From: Legionella sp.
GTDB taxonomy: Bacteria; Pseudomonadota; Gammaproteobacteria; Legionellales; Legionellaceae
DNA length: 64,000 nt
Assembly (NCBI GenBank): GCA_030680075.1
Contig: JAUXWR010000313.1
Span: 1 to 64,000, forward strand
Reading direction: 5' to 3'
In this document: positions 45,550-53,837 of the stretch, one piece after another
Layout: each line of letters starts with the position of its first letter
Position numbering within the stretch: the stretch's first letter is position 1
Translations under genes and position numbers: made by a program
Notes under the pieces: model-generated
Databases searched by the model: none
What the model saw: the letters and a program-made list of their open reading frames with translations, nothing else
What the model was told of the DNA's origin: nothing

Positions 45550-46337
45550 ATCTTAAAGAAAAATTTATGCTCTATTTGGCAGACCTTACTAAAAAGGACT
45601 GCCAACTGCTTCATTCCAACGAACTTGCCCTCTCCTTGATAGATCTAACGTTGCTTAATCAAAATGCAACGGATAACGAGCTGATTTTATTGCAAAATAA
45701 AGCTATTACTCATCAAGTCGCAGCCATTTGTGTCTACCCTGAGCACCTTGCAAAATTTCAGTCGTTAACGGCATGCAAACACGCAACTGTTGTTAATTTT
45801 CCACAGGGTAATGAACCCATCAAACCCCTTCTTTTTGCGATTGAGACCATTATAAACAATTATCACCCTGATGAAATTGATTATGTCTTTCCATATGAGC
45901 ACTACCTTGGAGGCGAAAAAGAGCGCGCATTAAAGCATTGCCGGGAAGCATATCTACTCTGTCAACGGTACTCTAAAACGTTTAAAGTTATTTTGGAAAC
46001 AGGCGTTTTCCCCACTCCTGAAACCATCTACCAGCTAGGTCGTGAAATCATTGATAATGGCTGTGATTTTTTAAAAACATCCACAGGAAAAGTTCCCAGC
46101 GGTGTTACGCCAACCGCGGCTTTCAGCCTGTTAAAAGCAATTAAAGACAGCGGCAGCAACTGTGGTATCAAAGTATCTGGCGGCATTAAAAAGCCCGCAC
46201 AAGCTTTCCTTTACATGGAACTCGCACACCATGTTCTCAATAAAAAAGTGGATAGCTCCTGGTTCAGGATCGGCGCTAGCAGTCTCCTTGATGAGTTAAT
46301 TAATAAAACCCACAATAATACTCACCCAGATTATTAA
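45546..46337 (+). CDS. deoC: Deoxyribose-phosphate aldolase
   Basis: This 263-residue class I aldolase splits 2-deoxyribose 5-phosphate to glyceraldehyde 3-phosphate and acetaldehyde. The Schiff-base lysine lies in FLKTSTGKVPSGVT, and the second conserved lysine in GIKVSGGIK. It is coupled to the purine nucleoside phosphorylase. The 3' end overlaps the 3' end of the convergent ubiA by 42 bp. Confidence 0.94.
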   Translation: MNLKEKFMLYLADLTKKDCQLLHSNELALSLIDLTLLNQNATDNELILLQNKAITHQVAAICVYPEHLAKFQSLTACKHATVVNFPQGNEPIKPLLFAIETIINNYHPDEIDYVFPYEHYLGGEKERALKHCREAYLLCQRYSKTFKVILETGVFPTPETIYQLGREIIDNGCDFLKTSTGKVPSGVTPTAAFSLLKAIKDSGSNCGIKVSGGIKKPAQAFLYMELAHHVLNKKVDSSWFRIGASSLLDELINKTHNNTHPDY

Positions 46338-47144
46338 CCCATACCAGCCGTTAGAACAAAAAGCGCGGAAATAGTTCTCTTCCTTTTTCGAGGCTAATAA
46401 ATAGTATTGGTAAAATAAAATAAATGAGGCCATTATCCAACCACTGTAAAACCATACGGAGAGTTTCAACGCAATCGCTAAAGGAAGCCATGAAAAATGA
46501 ACGAAAATCTGGAGAAGTGTAATTATAAGCCGGTCATAACGGGCAAATAAAATAGCCGTTGATTTCACCCCAATTCGCAGGTCATCAGCCCTGTCCACCA
46601 TTGCATATTGCGTATCATAAGCAATTATCCACGCAAAATTAATGAGCAATAACAAACCCATCGACCCGTTCGGAAGTACATTTGAAGCAGCAAAAGCAAT
46701 AGGAATGCCCAATGAAAATGCGATGCCCAAAACCATTTGAGGGCCTTGGATAATCCGTTTACAAAAAGGATAAGCAATGGTTACAGCGAGTGCAATTAAA
46801 GCATAATAAAAGCACGTGGAGGGTAATTGCAATAAAATTAACAATGCCCCCGAAAGAAGAGCAAAGAGGAAAATCAAGGCATTTGGGAGCTTTACCAGTC
46901 CTGAAGTCAGGGGTCGATTTTTAGTGCGCTGCACATGTAAATCTATTTGCCGATCGGCTATATCATTCATAACGCACCCAGCAGCACGCATCAAAATAGT
47001 ACCCAATAATAGCAAGAGCATTATGTTAAAATCAGGATCCCCCTTATTGGCAATCCACAAGGCCCACGCGGTTGGACACCATAATAATAGTATGCCCAGA
47101 GGTTTATGAAATCGTGCCAATTGATAATATGCTTTCCAATTCAT
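46296..47144 (-). CDS. ubiA: 4-hydroxybenzoate octaprenyltransferase
   Basis: This 282-residue membrane prenyltransferase attaches the polyprenyl tail to 4-hydroxybenzoate in ubiquinone synthesis. The first aspartate motif is NDIADRQIDLHVQRTKNRPL; the second is YDTQYAMVDRADD. Several TM helices follow the pattern of the family. The start at 47144 (MNWKAYYQLARFHKPLG) has GGTAGGA 6-12 bases upstream; the frame extends farther but into ubiC. It lies 20 bp after ubiC, which makes its substrate. Confidence 0.95.
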   Translation of the reverse strand: MNWKAYYQLARFHKPLGILLLWCPTAWALWIANKGDPDFNIMLLLLLGTILMRAAGCVMNDIADRQIDLHVQRTKNRPLTSGLVKLPNALIFLFALLSGALLILLQLPSTCFYYALIALAVTIAYPFCKRIIQGPQMVLGIAFSLGIPIAFAASNVLPNGSMGLLLLINFAWIIAYDTQYAMVDRADDLRIGVKSTAILFARYDRLIITLLQIFVHFSWLPLAIALKLSVWFYSGWIMASFILFYQYYLLASKKEENYFRAFCSNGWYGLIIWVSIIVGFIN

Positions 47145-47163
47145 GTTGATTCCTACCTTATTA

Positions 47164-47706
47164 TCATTCATGGCAATATCTATACAAATCTGGCAATAAA
47201 ATTTCAATGAGAAAAAAGGGGGAGTCATTATCAATGGTAAAAATCGCCAATCGTGTCCATAACCTGCAATCTTCATCGCAAAACACGGGTTTTAGCCAAT
47301 GATATTCAATACATTGAGGAGTTATTGCGTAATTAATCATGGAGTAGCGTTTAATGCGGGGTTCGGAAAAAATAATATCCCCTAACGACTCGTGATTTAA
47401 CCGATTAAAAATGGGCTTATGTATATGATAGGTAGATTGTGGAATAATTGTACGCGCATACCAACAAGCGTGCTCCCCGGCTGACATCAGAATCTCTCGC
47501 TGCAGTATCACCTGCCTGTCAAGCCCCAAAACGTGGTTATCCCACCAGCCGCTCGTCATCCAGTTTTGGTTAAGAATAGTTAATTGAGCATCACCGGCGC
47601 TCTGTTTTAGTTTTTCAGTTAATGCCTCCTGATGAATAACCCATGGCAATAACGAGCGCGGTATATTAACGTTTAATTCAGAAACACGAGGCGGTTTGAT
47701 TAACAT
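47164..47706 (-). CDS. ubiC: Chorismate--pyruvate lyase
   Basis: This 180-residue enzyme forms 4-hydroxybenzoate from chorismate, the first committed step of ubiquinone synthesis. It shows the conserved REILMSAGEHACWYARTIIP segment, LNHESLGDIIF, and the C-terminal LWTRLAIFTIDNDSPFFLIEILLP with its glutamate. It lies upstream of ubiA in the same direction, an expected pairing. Confidence 0.93.
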   Translation of the reverse strand: MLIKPPRVSELNVNIPRSLLPWVIHQEALTEKLKQSAGDAQLTILNQNWMTSGWWDNHVLGLDRQVILQREILMSAGEHACWYARTIIPQSTYHIHKPIFNRLNHESLGDIIFSEPRIKRYSMINYAITPQCIEYHWLKPVFCDEDCRLWTRLAIFTIDNDSPFFLIEILLPDLYRYCHE

Positions 47707-47755
47707 ATTAATGAAAGCAGAAAGATAGGGTCGTTATTATAACATTGGATAGTAG

Positions 47756-48259
47756 TTACAGATAGTTTTGCCTAGATGCACCTGATGTACTTTCTCGTAT
47801 ACGGCCCAAACGATTAACAATCAATTTTCTTTGTTCACTATGATTACTGAAAACATGAAAAGTCCCGTTTGAAGTGGACTCATTTAAAAGCGTTGAAAAG
47901 GTGAGGTAATGCGTTGAACGAAAACCCTTCCATTCTATTTGAATACCGGGATGGCGCCATTGCCATTGATAAATCAACTCATCATGCGCATTATACTGAT
48001 GCAGAGGATTATCAATAAATAAAATCATCCCCTCTGACCAATCGCTTGTACCCGGCAGTGGGGTTAACGCCAATGGCACCCCTTTCAATAAAGCAACATT
48101 ACGTGCGTAGCGGATAGCGTTTTTTATGTCCTCACATGCCACCTCAATTTGATTGTGTTGGTAAAAAAGGGAGCTTATAGGCACAAAGAAAAATAGAGCA
48201 CTTAAAATAGCGAGACAAACCAATAGCTCTATCAAGGTAAAACCCAAATTTTTGCTCAT
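47756..48259 (-). CDS. FimT/GspH-type pseudopilin
   Basis: This 167-residue protein has a type IV prepilin leader: MSKNLG cut before FTLIELLVCLAILSALFFFVPI, the hydrophobic helix that packs in the filament. The remainder (IKNAIRYARNVALLKGVPLALTP) is the usual GspH/FimT start of the globular domain. It should be processed by PilD. It could serve the type II secretion or the type IV pilus minor pseudopilin set; without neighbours of either system I cannot choose. It overlaps the glycosylase stop by 4 bp. Confidence 0.88.
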   Translation of the reverse strand: MSKNLGFTLIELLVCLAILSALFFFVPISSLFYQHNQIEVACEDIKNAIRYARNVALLKGVPLALTPLPGTSDWSEGMILFIDNPLHQYNAHDELIYQWQWRHPGIQIEWKGFRSTHYLTFSTLLNESTSNGTFHVFSNHSEQRKLIVNRLGRIRESTSGASRQNYL

Positions 48260-48888
48260 AAATTGTTGAGAAGCATTTTTTTTACTTGTAATAAATCGGC
48301 ATATGCTTGCTTTTTATCGACAGGATTGCCTAACAAATGCTCTGGGTGATAACTTACATAGTAAGGTGTTTCGTTATAATAGTGCAGGCTTGTTCGCAAT
48401 TGGTTAAGAGGCATGGTTCTTCTGGCAAGAAATTGTCCGGCAAAGTCGCCTAGCGCTAACAATAATTTGGGGGCGACCAGATCGATTTGCCGCGAAAGAT
48501 AGTTTCCGCACTGAGCCATTTCCTCAGCTGCCGGTGGGCGATTCTCAGGAGTCTTGCACTTTGTAACATTGGTAATATAGACATCTTGCTCAGCAAGACC
48601 AATGCTAAGGAGCATCTGATTTAATAGATCCCCTGCTTTGCCAACAAAAGGCAGGCCCTGCTCATCCTCATACAACCCGGGTGCTTCACCAATTATCATT
48701 AAAGCCGCTTCAGGGTTACCCCGTGAAAAAACAGTTTGGGTGCGACTTTGATGTAATGGGCAACTCACGCAATTTGAAACGGTCATGGCCAATTGCGATA
48801 ATTTGCTCTCACAAGAATGGATGGAGCGCTCAGTCCAGAGGTCAATTCCCATTTGTTGAAGGTAATATTGATTTATTTCATTTGACAT
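48256..48888 (-). CDS. Uracil-DNA glycosylase, family 4 (iron-sulfur type)
   Basis: This 210-residue enzyme removes uracil from DNA. It has the Fe-S cysteine pair NCVSCPLHQSRTQTV, the active motif MIIGEAPGLYEDEQGLPFVGKAG, TNVTKCKTPENRPP with the third ligand, and a C-terminal SYHPEHLL. The start at 48888 (MSNEINQYYLQQMGID) is used; an upstream extension to 48942 is improbable. It forms an operon with the pseudopilin gene. Confidence 0.93.
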   Translation of the reverse strand: MSNEINQYYLQQMGIDLWTERSIHSCESKLSQLAMTVSNCVSCPLHQSRTQTVFSRGNPEAALMIIGEAPGLYEDEQGLPFVGKAGDLLNQMLLSIGLAEQDVYITNVTKCKTPENRPPAAEEMAQCGNYLSRQIDLVAPKLLLALGDFAGQFLARRTMPLNQLRTSLHYYNETPYYVSYHPEHLLGNPVDKKQAYADLLQVKKMLLNNL

Positions 48889-48997
48889 AAACTGACAAAA
48901 TAAGAATAAAGAAAGGAAGTATATACCTGAGCCTCCTGTCATACCAGTAATACAAACGTCACGATAACCAATAACCTGACGTACATGGTTCGAGTTT

Positions 48998-49099
48998 CCG
49001 AGCCGCGACCGTCAGGGAGTGTTCACAGAATACAAACAATACACATAACCTCTGCGCGCATTAAAACGCCGATACACTCCCTAACGGTCGTGGCTCGGT
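48998..49099. repeat. R1 palindromic repeat, copy 2
   Basis: CCGAGCCGCGACCGTCAGGGAGTG-type left arm and CACTCCCTAACGGTCG-TGGCTCGG right arm enclose about 60 bp. It lies in the 319-bp gap 48889-49207, which also should hold the promoters of the glycosylase and the L,D-transpeptidase; nothing else is recognised. Confidence 0.85.
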
Positions 49100-49207
49100 A
49101 CAGGCTGTTTTATTTGCGGATTTTTATAGAATATCGTTCAAAAAACCATAAAGTTTTACAGCTTTTTGCCGTTATAAGGGATATCAATTATTTCAATTGG
49201 GATAGGC

Positions 49208-49921
49208 ATGAACCGATTGGCAATAATATTTATACTCATAATCACAGTCGCGCCCATCGCCTGGGCGCAAACACGCTATGGCGAGACCCTATGCGCCGAG
49301 CCAGATTATTTCTGTATAGAGATTAAATCGGGTGACAGCTGGAGTAAATTATTTCCCAGTCCTGAAGCCCAGGATATTGTCAGGCGCATTAACCGAATGA
49401 ACATTCGCTTACGAAGCGGCATGATTATCGCTATTCCTAAAAATCTGGACAGACTATCAATTTATGACGTATCGCCCTTTCCCCGCTACATTGAATCCGA
49501 TGGCGAAAAAACCATATACGTGAGTCAACAAAAACTCGCGTGGGCGGCTTATGATGAGCAAGGTGAATTACTATGGTGGGGGCCTATTTCTTCTGGTTCT
49601 GGGAAATGTTCCGTCTATGGTGGCTGTTCCACACCATCAGGCTCTTTCAGAATTGTTCGAAAGCAGGATATCGATTGTATCTCTACGGCATTCCCACGTC
49701 GTGCTGATGGTGATAATGGCGGGGCTGAAATGCCCTTTTGCATGCATTTTTTCCGCGGCTATGCCTTGCATGGCAGTGATACAGTACCAGGATATCGCGC
49801 AAGCCATGGCTGTGTGCGCATGTTCACCGAAGATGCGCGCTGGCTAAATGAAGAGTTCGTCGACCTCCCAGGTGGTGGCATGAGAGGAACCCGCGTAATT
49901 ATTGATGACGCGGCTCAATAA
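49208..49921 (+). CDS. L,D-transpeptidase with LysM-like region (YkuD family)
   Basis: This 237-residue exported enzyme crosslinks peptidoglycan or attaches proteins to it. The signal peptide is MNRLAIIFILIITVAPIAWA, then a LysM-like region (CIEIKSGDSWSKLFP to LRSGMIIAIPKNL), then the YkuD domain with its catalytic motif HGSDTVPGYRASHGCVRMF (active cysteine in SHGCVR). It is convergent with rlpA, 17 bp apart. Confidence 0.93.
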   Translation: MNRLAIIFILIITVAPIAWAQTRYGETLCAEPDYFCIEIKSGDSWSKLFPSPEAQDIVRRINRMNIRLRSGMIIAIPKNLDRLSIYDVSPFPRYIESDGEKTIYVSQQKLAWAAYDEQGELLWWGPISSGSGKCSVYGGCSTPSGSFRIVRKQDIDCISTAFPRRADGDNGGAEMPFCMHFFRGYALHGSDTVPGYRASHGCVRMFTEDARWLNEEFVDLPGGGMRGTRVIIDDAAQ

Positions 49922-49938
49922 AATTTTCGACCAAAACC

Positions 49939-50733
49939 CTATTGCAACATGGTAAATGATCCCTTAAAACCACGTGCATCAAGTTGCTTCTTAAGGCTAA
50001 GCGTCATGGGTTTATTGGCAAACGGCCCTACTTTCACGATAAAGCGCTGCTGGTATTTTTCAATAAATACTGGGGAGGGGGTTAATTTACGTAATTTATC
50101 ACGAAGCCCTGCTGCCAGATTTTCCGAGTTAAAAGCCCCGGCCTGTACGTAATAATGTACAACATGCCCTTTTCCCTGCTCTCTAACCGTTAAAGCTTCA
50201 ATTTCAACAGGTGCCGTTCCTTTCGGCAAAAGTCCTAATTTGGTGGCTGCAGCATAGGATAAATCAATCACTCTATCCGCATGAAAGGGGCCTCTATCAT
50301 TAACCTTCACGATAGCTTCACGACCATTGCTCAGATTTTTTACCCGCACATAAGTTGGCAGAGGCAAGGTTTTATGGGCGGCGGTCATGCCATACATATC
50401 ATAATTTTCGCCGCTGGAGGTACGTTGACTATGAAATTTTGTGCCATACCAGGAAGCAAGTCCTCGTGTTTTATAACCACTGGCCGTGCGCATTACTTCG
50501 TAAGTCCGACCATCTACCTTGTAAGAATCAGGATTGCCATAACGGCTTAACGGCTCATAAACCGGTTTAACTTTTTTAAAAAACACAGGGACAGGCCCCG
50601 CCGGCGCGCCATCTTTGTTACTTCTTGCGGGTATGGGTTTTCCTGATTTGACATTTTGCGACGGACTACCTGAGGGAGGTTCTTTATAACAGCCGCTTAA
50701 TAGCAATATCATAATCGAAAGTAGAAAACGCAT
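49939..50733 (-). CDS. rlpA: Septal ring lytic transglycosylase RlpA-like lipoprotein
   Basis: This 264-residue lipoprotein has a lipobox (LLLLSGC, with lipidation at the cysteine near residue 15), a proline-rich linker, a double-psi beta-barrel (GLASWYGTKFHSQRTSSGE, VNDRGPFHADRVIDLS) with the catalytic aspartate in VNDRGP, and a C-terminal SPOR domain (YVQAGAFNSENLAAGLRDKL). In characterised members it cleaves naked glycan at the septum. The gene is convergent with the transpeptidase and divergent from the carboxypeptidase. Confidence 0.93.
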   Translation of the reverse strand: MRFLLSIMILLLSGCYKEPPSGSPSQNVKSGKPIPARSNKDGAPAGPVPVFFKKVKPVYEPLSRYGNPDSYKVDGRTYEVMRTASGYKTRGLASWYGTKFHSQRTSSGENYDMYGMTAAHKTLPLPTYVRVKNLSNGREAIVKVNDRGPFHADRVIDLSYAAATKLGLLPKGTAPVEIEALTVREQGKGHVVHYYVQAGAFNSENLAAGLRDKLRKLTPSPVFIEKYQQRFIVKVGPFANKPMTLSLKKQLDARGFKGSFTMLQ

Positions 50734-50910
50734 AATCCACCAATCCTGATTTATAATTATTATTAGCCTGCATTCTACTTGATTTTAATCACAAGACCAC
50801 ACATGACCAATAATTAGACAACCCCAAATAAAATAGTCGTTATCATATTTGGCTGACTGGAATGATATGTTAACATGATGTAATTTTGTAATTAATTGAG
50901 TGAAAACATA

Positions 50911-52119
50911 ATGTCTTTTCGTATTGCGTTTAAAGTGGCGTTGGTGACAGGTCTCTATATCAATTCATCCTTCATTTATGCCGATTCATCACTACCAGTT
51001 GCCGCCACACCCACAGCTCAGGTAATAAGCAAACCGCTGGTTACTCCCTCTCCACCCACTGTCAACGCCAAATCCTACATCGTTATCGATGTGAACAGCA
51101 GTAAAATTATCGCTGAAAAAAACAGCGAAGAAAAATTGCCACCAGCAAGCCTTACGAAAATGATGACGCTTTATGTCATCTCCAATGCGCTACGTAATGA
51201 ACAGATCCATTTGACGGATAAAGTTCGCATTAGCCATGACGCCTGGAAAATCGGCGGCTCACGAATGTTTGTCAAAGAAGGCGACGAAGTTACCATCGAA
51301 GATTTACTTAAAGGGATTATCGTCGACTCAGGCAATGACGCCTGTGTTGCAATGGCAGAACACCTTGGCGGCAGTGAAGCAGGTTTTGCTGAAATAATGA
51401 ACCAGCAAGCAAAAGACTTAGGCATGAAAGACAGCCATTTTACTGACAGCACAGGCTTGCCAAATGAGCAACTTTATACCACAGCAAAAGACATGGCGAT
51501 CCTCGGAAGAGCTCTGGTTAATGATTTTCCACAATATTATCATTGGTATAAGCAAAAATGGTTTACCTATAACGGCATCAGACAGCCCAACCGCAACCGA
51601 TTATTATGGCGAAACAGTCAGGTAGATGGTGTTAAAACAGGCCATACTAACGATGCCGGTTTCTGCCTCGTCTCCTCTGCCAAACGGGATAATATGCGTC
51701 TACTGTCAGTCGTCCTGGGTTCTCCCAGCGACTCTGTCCGGGCTGATGACAGTGAACGCCTGCTCAATTATGGCTTTCGATTTTTTGAAACCCATCAAAT
51801 TTACAAAGCACGCCAGCCAATTGCTGAATTATCCGTCTATAAAGGTGAAACAGACAAATTGGCCGTTGGCGTATTGCAAGACCAATTTGTAACGATTCCA
51901 AGCGGTCAATATCAACGCTTAAGCATTAGTACAAAAGTCCCTAAAGATTTGCTAGCACCTATTGCCAAAGATGCACCTGTCGGAGAGCTGGTCATTCAGT
52001 TTGACGATAAAATCCTTGCCTCTTATCCTGTATATGCCCTGAATGAAGTACCCAGTGGTGGTTTTTTTACTCGTACAAAAGATGCTATCCGCCTAATGTT
52101 TAAAAGCTGGTTTGACTGA
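50911..52119 (+). CDS. dacC: D-alanyl-D-alanine carboxypeptidase (PBP5/6 family)
   Basis: This 402-residue secreted enzyme trims the terminal D-Ala of peptidoglycan stem peptides. The signal peptide is around residues 1-24 (LVTGLYINSSFIYA). SxxK is PASLTKMM, SxN is VDSGNDAC, and KTG is DGVKTGHTNDAG; the C-terminal domain ends with amphipathic anchor FTRTKDAIRLMFKSWFD. The start at 50911 (MSFRIAFKVALV) is chosen over a TTG 5 codons upstream. It overlaps dat in ATGA and leads the dat-ybeD-lipB operon. dacA is the alternative symbol. Confidence 0.93.
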   Translation: MSFRIAFKVALVTGLYINSSFIYADSSLPVAATPTAQVISKPLVTPSPPTVNAKSYIVIDVNSSKIIAEKNSEEKLPPASLTKMMTLYVISNALRNEQIHLTDKVRISHDAWKIGGSRMFVKEGDEVTIEDLLKGIIVDSGNDACVAMAEHLGGSEAGFAEIMNQQAKDLGMKDSHFTDSTGLPNEQLYTTAKDMAILGRALVNDFPQYYHWYKQKWFTYNGIRQPNRNRLLWRNSQVDGVKTGHTNDAGFCLVSSAKRDNMRLLSVVLGSPSDSVRADDSERLLNYGFRFFETHQIYKARQPIAELSVYKGETDKLAVGVLQDQFVTIPSGQYQRLSISTKVPKDLLAPIAKDAPVGELVIQFDDKILASYPVYALNEVPSGGFFTRTKDAIRLMFKSWFD

Positions 52120-52967
52120 TGACAGGCGTCGTCTACCTGAATGGGGAATTTACAGAAGCTCAAAACGCAACCATCTCTGTATTTGACAGAGGGGTTCTTT
52201 TTGCAGACTCTGTTTATGAAGTTATTCCTGTTTACAACGGGCGCCCCTATTTTGTAGACCGGCATTTGAACCGGCTCAAATTAAATCTCGAACAGACAAA
52301 AATACAGGCACCACCTATTAACTGGCTGCCTGTATTCGATGAGCTGATTAACCAGAATGGCGGCGGTGATTTACAAATTTACCTGCAAATTACTCGAGGC
52401 AATCAGGGCGTTCGCAAGCATGACATTCCAGACACCATTAAGCCCACTTTTTTCGCCTTTACCCTGCACACACCCTACTCCACCGATGATGAAAAACGTA
52501 AAGGCTTAAAGACCCGGATTATTGAAGATTTTCGCTGGCAGCGCTGTGATATTAAAACAACAGCAATGCTCGCCAATATATTACTCAATGATGAAGCAGT
52601 TTCCGCCGGTGCTCATACAGCGTTGCTTTCTCGAGATGGCTTTCTTTTAGAAGGGAGTGCCAGCAATGTGTTTATGATTGATAACAAAGGCGTGATAAGA
52701 ACATCTCCTCTCAATCATTTATGCCTGCCTGGCATAACTCGGCAGATTACCATCGAGTTGATTAATGAACTTAAATTTCCTTTCCTGGAGGGGCCCATTC
52801 CCGTCGCGGAAATTTTTAGTGCCCAGGAGCTTTGGCTTACCAGCACTACCAAGGAAATATACCCCATAACCTATGTCAACGAGCAACAGATAGGTTCCGG
52901 CGTTTTAAGCACTTATTGGGAAGAACTTAATAAAAAATATCATCAATTAACCAAAGTACGGCCATGA
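52119..52967 (+). CDS. dat: D-amino-acid (D-alanine) aminotransferase
   Basis: This 282-residue fold-type IV PLP enzyme interconverts D-alanine and D-glutamate with their keto acids. It starts MTGVVYLNGEFTEAQNATISVFDRGVLFADSVYE, a hallmark of the branched-chain/D-amino acid family. WQRCDIKTTAMLANILLNDEA contains the PLP lysine; EGSASNVFMI and LCLPGITRQ follow. D-alanine feeds the same peptidoglycan the upstream carboxypeptidase trims. The 3' end overlaps ybeD. Confidence 0.92.
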   Translation: MTGVVYLNGEFTEAQNATISVFDRGVLFADSVYEVIPVYNGRPYFVDRHLNRLKLNLEQTKIQAPPINWLPVFDELINQNGGGDLQIYLQITRGNQGVRKHDIPDTIKPTFFAFTLHTPYSTDDEKRKGLKTRIIEDFRWQRCDIKTTAMLANILLNDEAVSAGAHTALLSRDGFLLEGSASNVFMIDNKGVIRTSPLNHLCLPGITRQITIELINELKFPFLEGPIPVAEIFSAQELWLTSTTKEIYPITYVNEQQIGSGVLSTYWEELNKKYHQLTKVRP

Positions 52968-53230
52968 CAGATAAAACAACCCTTATTAATTTCCCTTGCG
53001 ATTTCACCTTAAAAATAATTGGTGTAACATCGGATAGCTTTGTGAGCGATATTACGGCTATTGTTATTAAACATTACCCTGAGACGAAGCTTTGCAATAT
53101 TGTCCCTAAAAATAGTGGGCAAGGCAATTACACAGCAATTACGGCTATTGTTCATGCACATGATAAACCATCGCTTGATGCGCTTTATACTGAGTTGACT
53201 CAATATCCTGGCATAAAAATGGTGCTTTAA
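52964..53230 (+). CDS. ybeD: YbeD/DUF493 family protein
   Basis: This 88-residue ferredoxin-like fold protein, with [24 protein letters not shown] and [24 protein letters not shown], matches DUF493/YbeD. Its position between a D-alanine gene and lipB is the standard dacA-ybeD-lipB arrangement. Function is thought to be regulatory for lipoate but not proven. It overlaps dat by 4 bp and lipB by one. Confidence 0.92.
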   Translation: MTDKTTLINFPCDFTLKIIGVTSDSFVSDITAIVIKHYPETKLCNIVPKNSGQGNYTAITAIVHAHDKPSLDALYTELTQYPGIKMVL

Positions 53231-53835
53231 TGATGATAGTCCGTGAATTAGGCTTGCAACCCTATCTTCCAATATGGGATCAAATGAAACAGTTCACCAT
53301 TGATCGGAATGAAGAGACGATAGATGAATGCTGGATGCTGGAGCACCCGCCCGTTTACACTCAAGGTCAGGCAGGAAAGTCAGAGCATGTTATTAATGCC
53401 GGCGATATTCCTGTGATACAAACAGACAGAGGTGGCCAAATTACTTATCATGGTCCAGGACAAGTGGTTGCTTATGTATTAGTTGACCTTCGCAAATTAA
53501 ATATTGGAATAAGGACATTGGTAACCAAATTGGAGCAAATATTAATTACATTGTTGGCTGACTACCAAATACCTGCAAGCAGTCGCTGCAAAGCCCCTGG
53601 CGTCTATGTGGATGATAAGAAAATTGCGTCTATAGGACTTCGGGTTAAAAATGGCTGTACTTATCATGGTATTGCGCTAAACGTTAATATGGATTTAAAA
53701 CCGTTTTTTGGTATTAATCCCTGTGGATTTGCCAAGCTTCAAATGGCACAGATAAGTGACTATGTTAATGAAGTAACCGTTGCAGAGGTGACTACACGCC
53801 TTAAGGCAATATTTCTAAAGCAATTTGAAAATTAA
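53230..53835 (+). CDS. lipB: Octanoyl-[ACP]:protein N-octanoyltransferase
   Basis: This 201-residue enzyme transfers octanoate from acyl carrier protein to lipoyl domains. The signature [21 protein letters not shown] is present; the catalytic lysine is in [10 protein letters not shown] and the cysteine in [13 protein letters not shown]. The ATG pair at 53230 and 53233 gives two possible starts. It is the last core gene before the DedA/LssY gene. lipA is not seen in the window. Confidence 0.95.
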   Translation: MMIVRELGLQPYLPIWDQMKQFTIDRNEETIDECWMLEHPPVYTQGQAGKSEHVINAGDIPVIQTDRGGQITYHGPGQVVAYVLVDLRKLNIGIRTLVTKLEQILITLLADYQIPASSRCKAPGVYVDDKKIASIGLRVKNGCTYHGIALNVNMDLKPFFGINPCGFAKLQMAQISDYVNEVTVAEVTTRLKAIFLKQFEN

Positions 53836-53837
53836 TC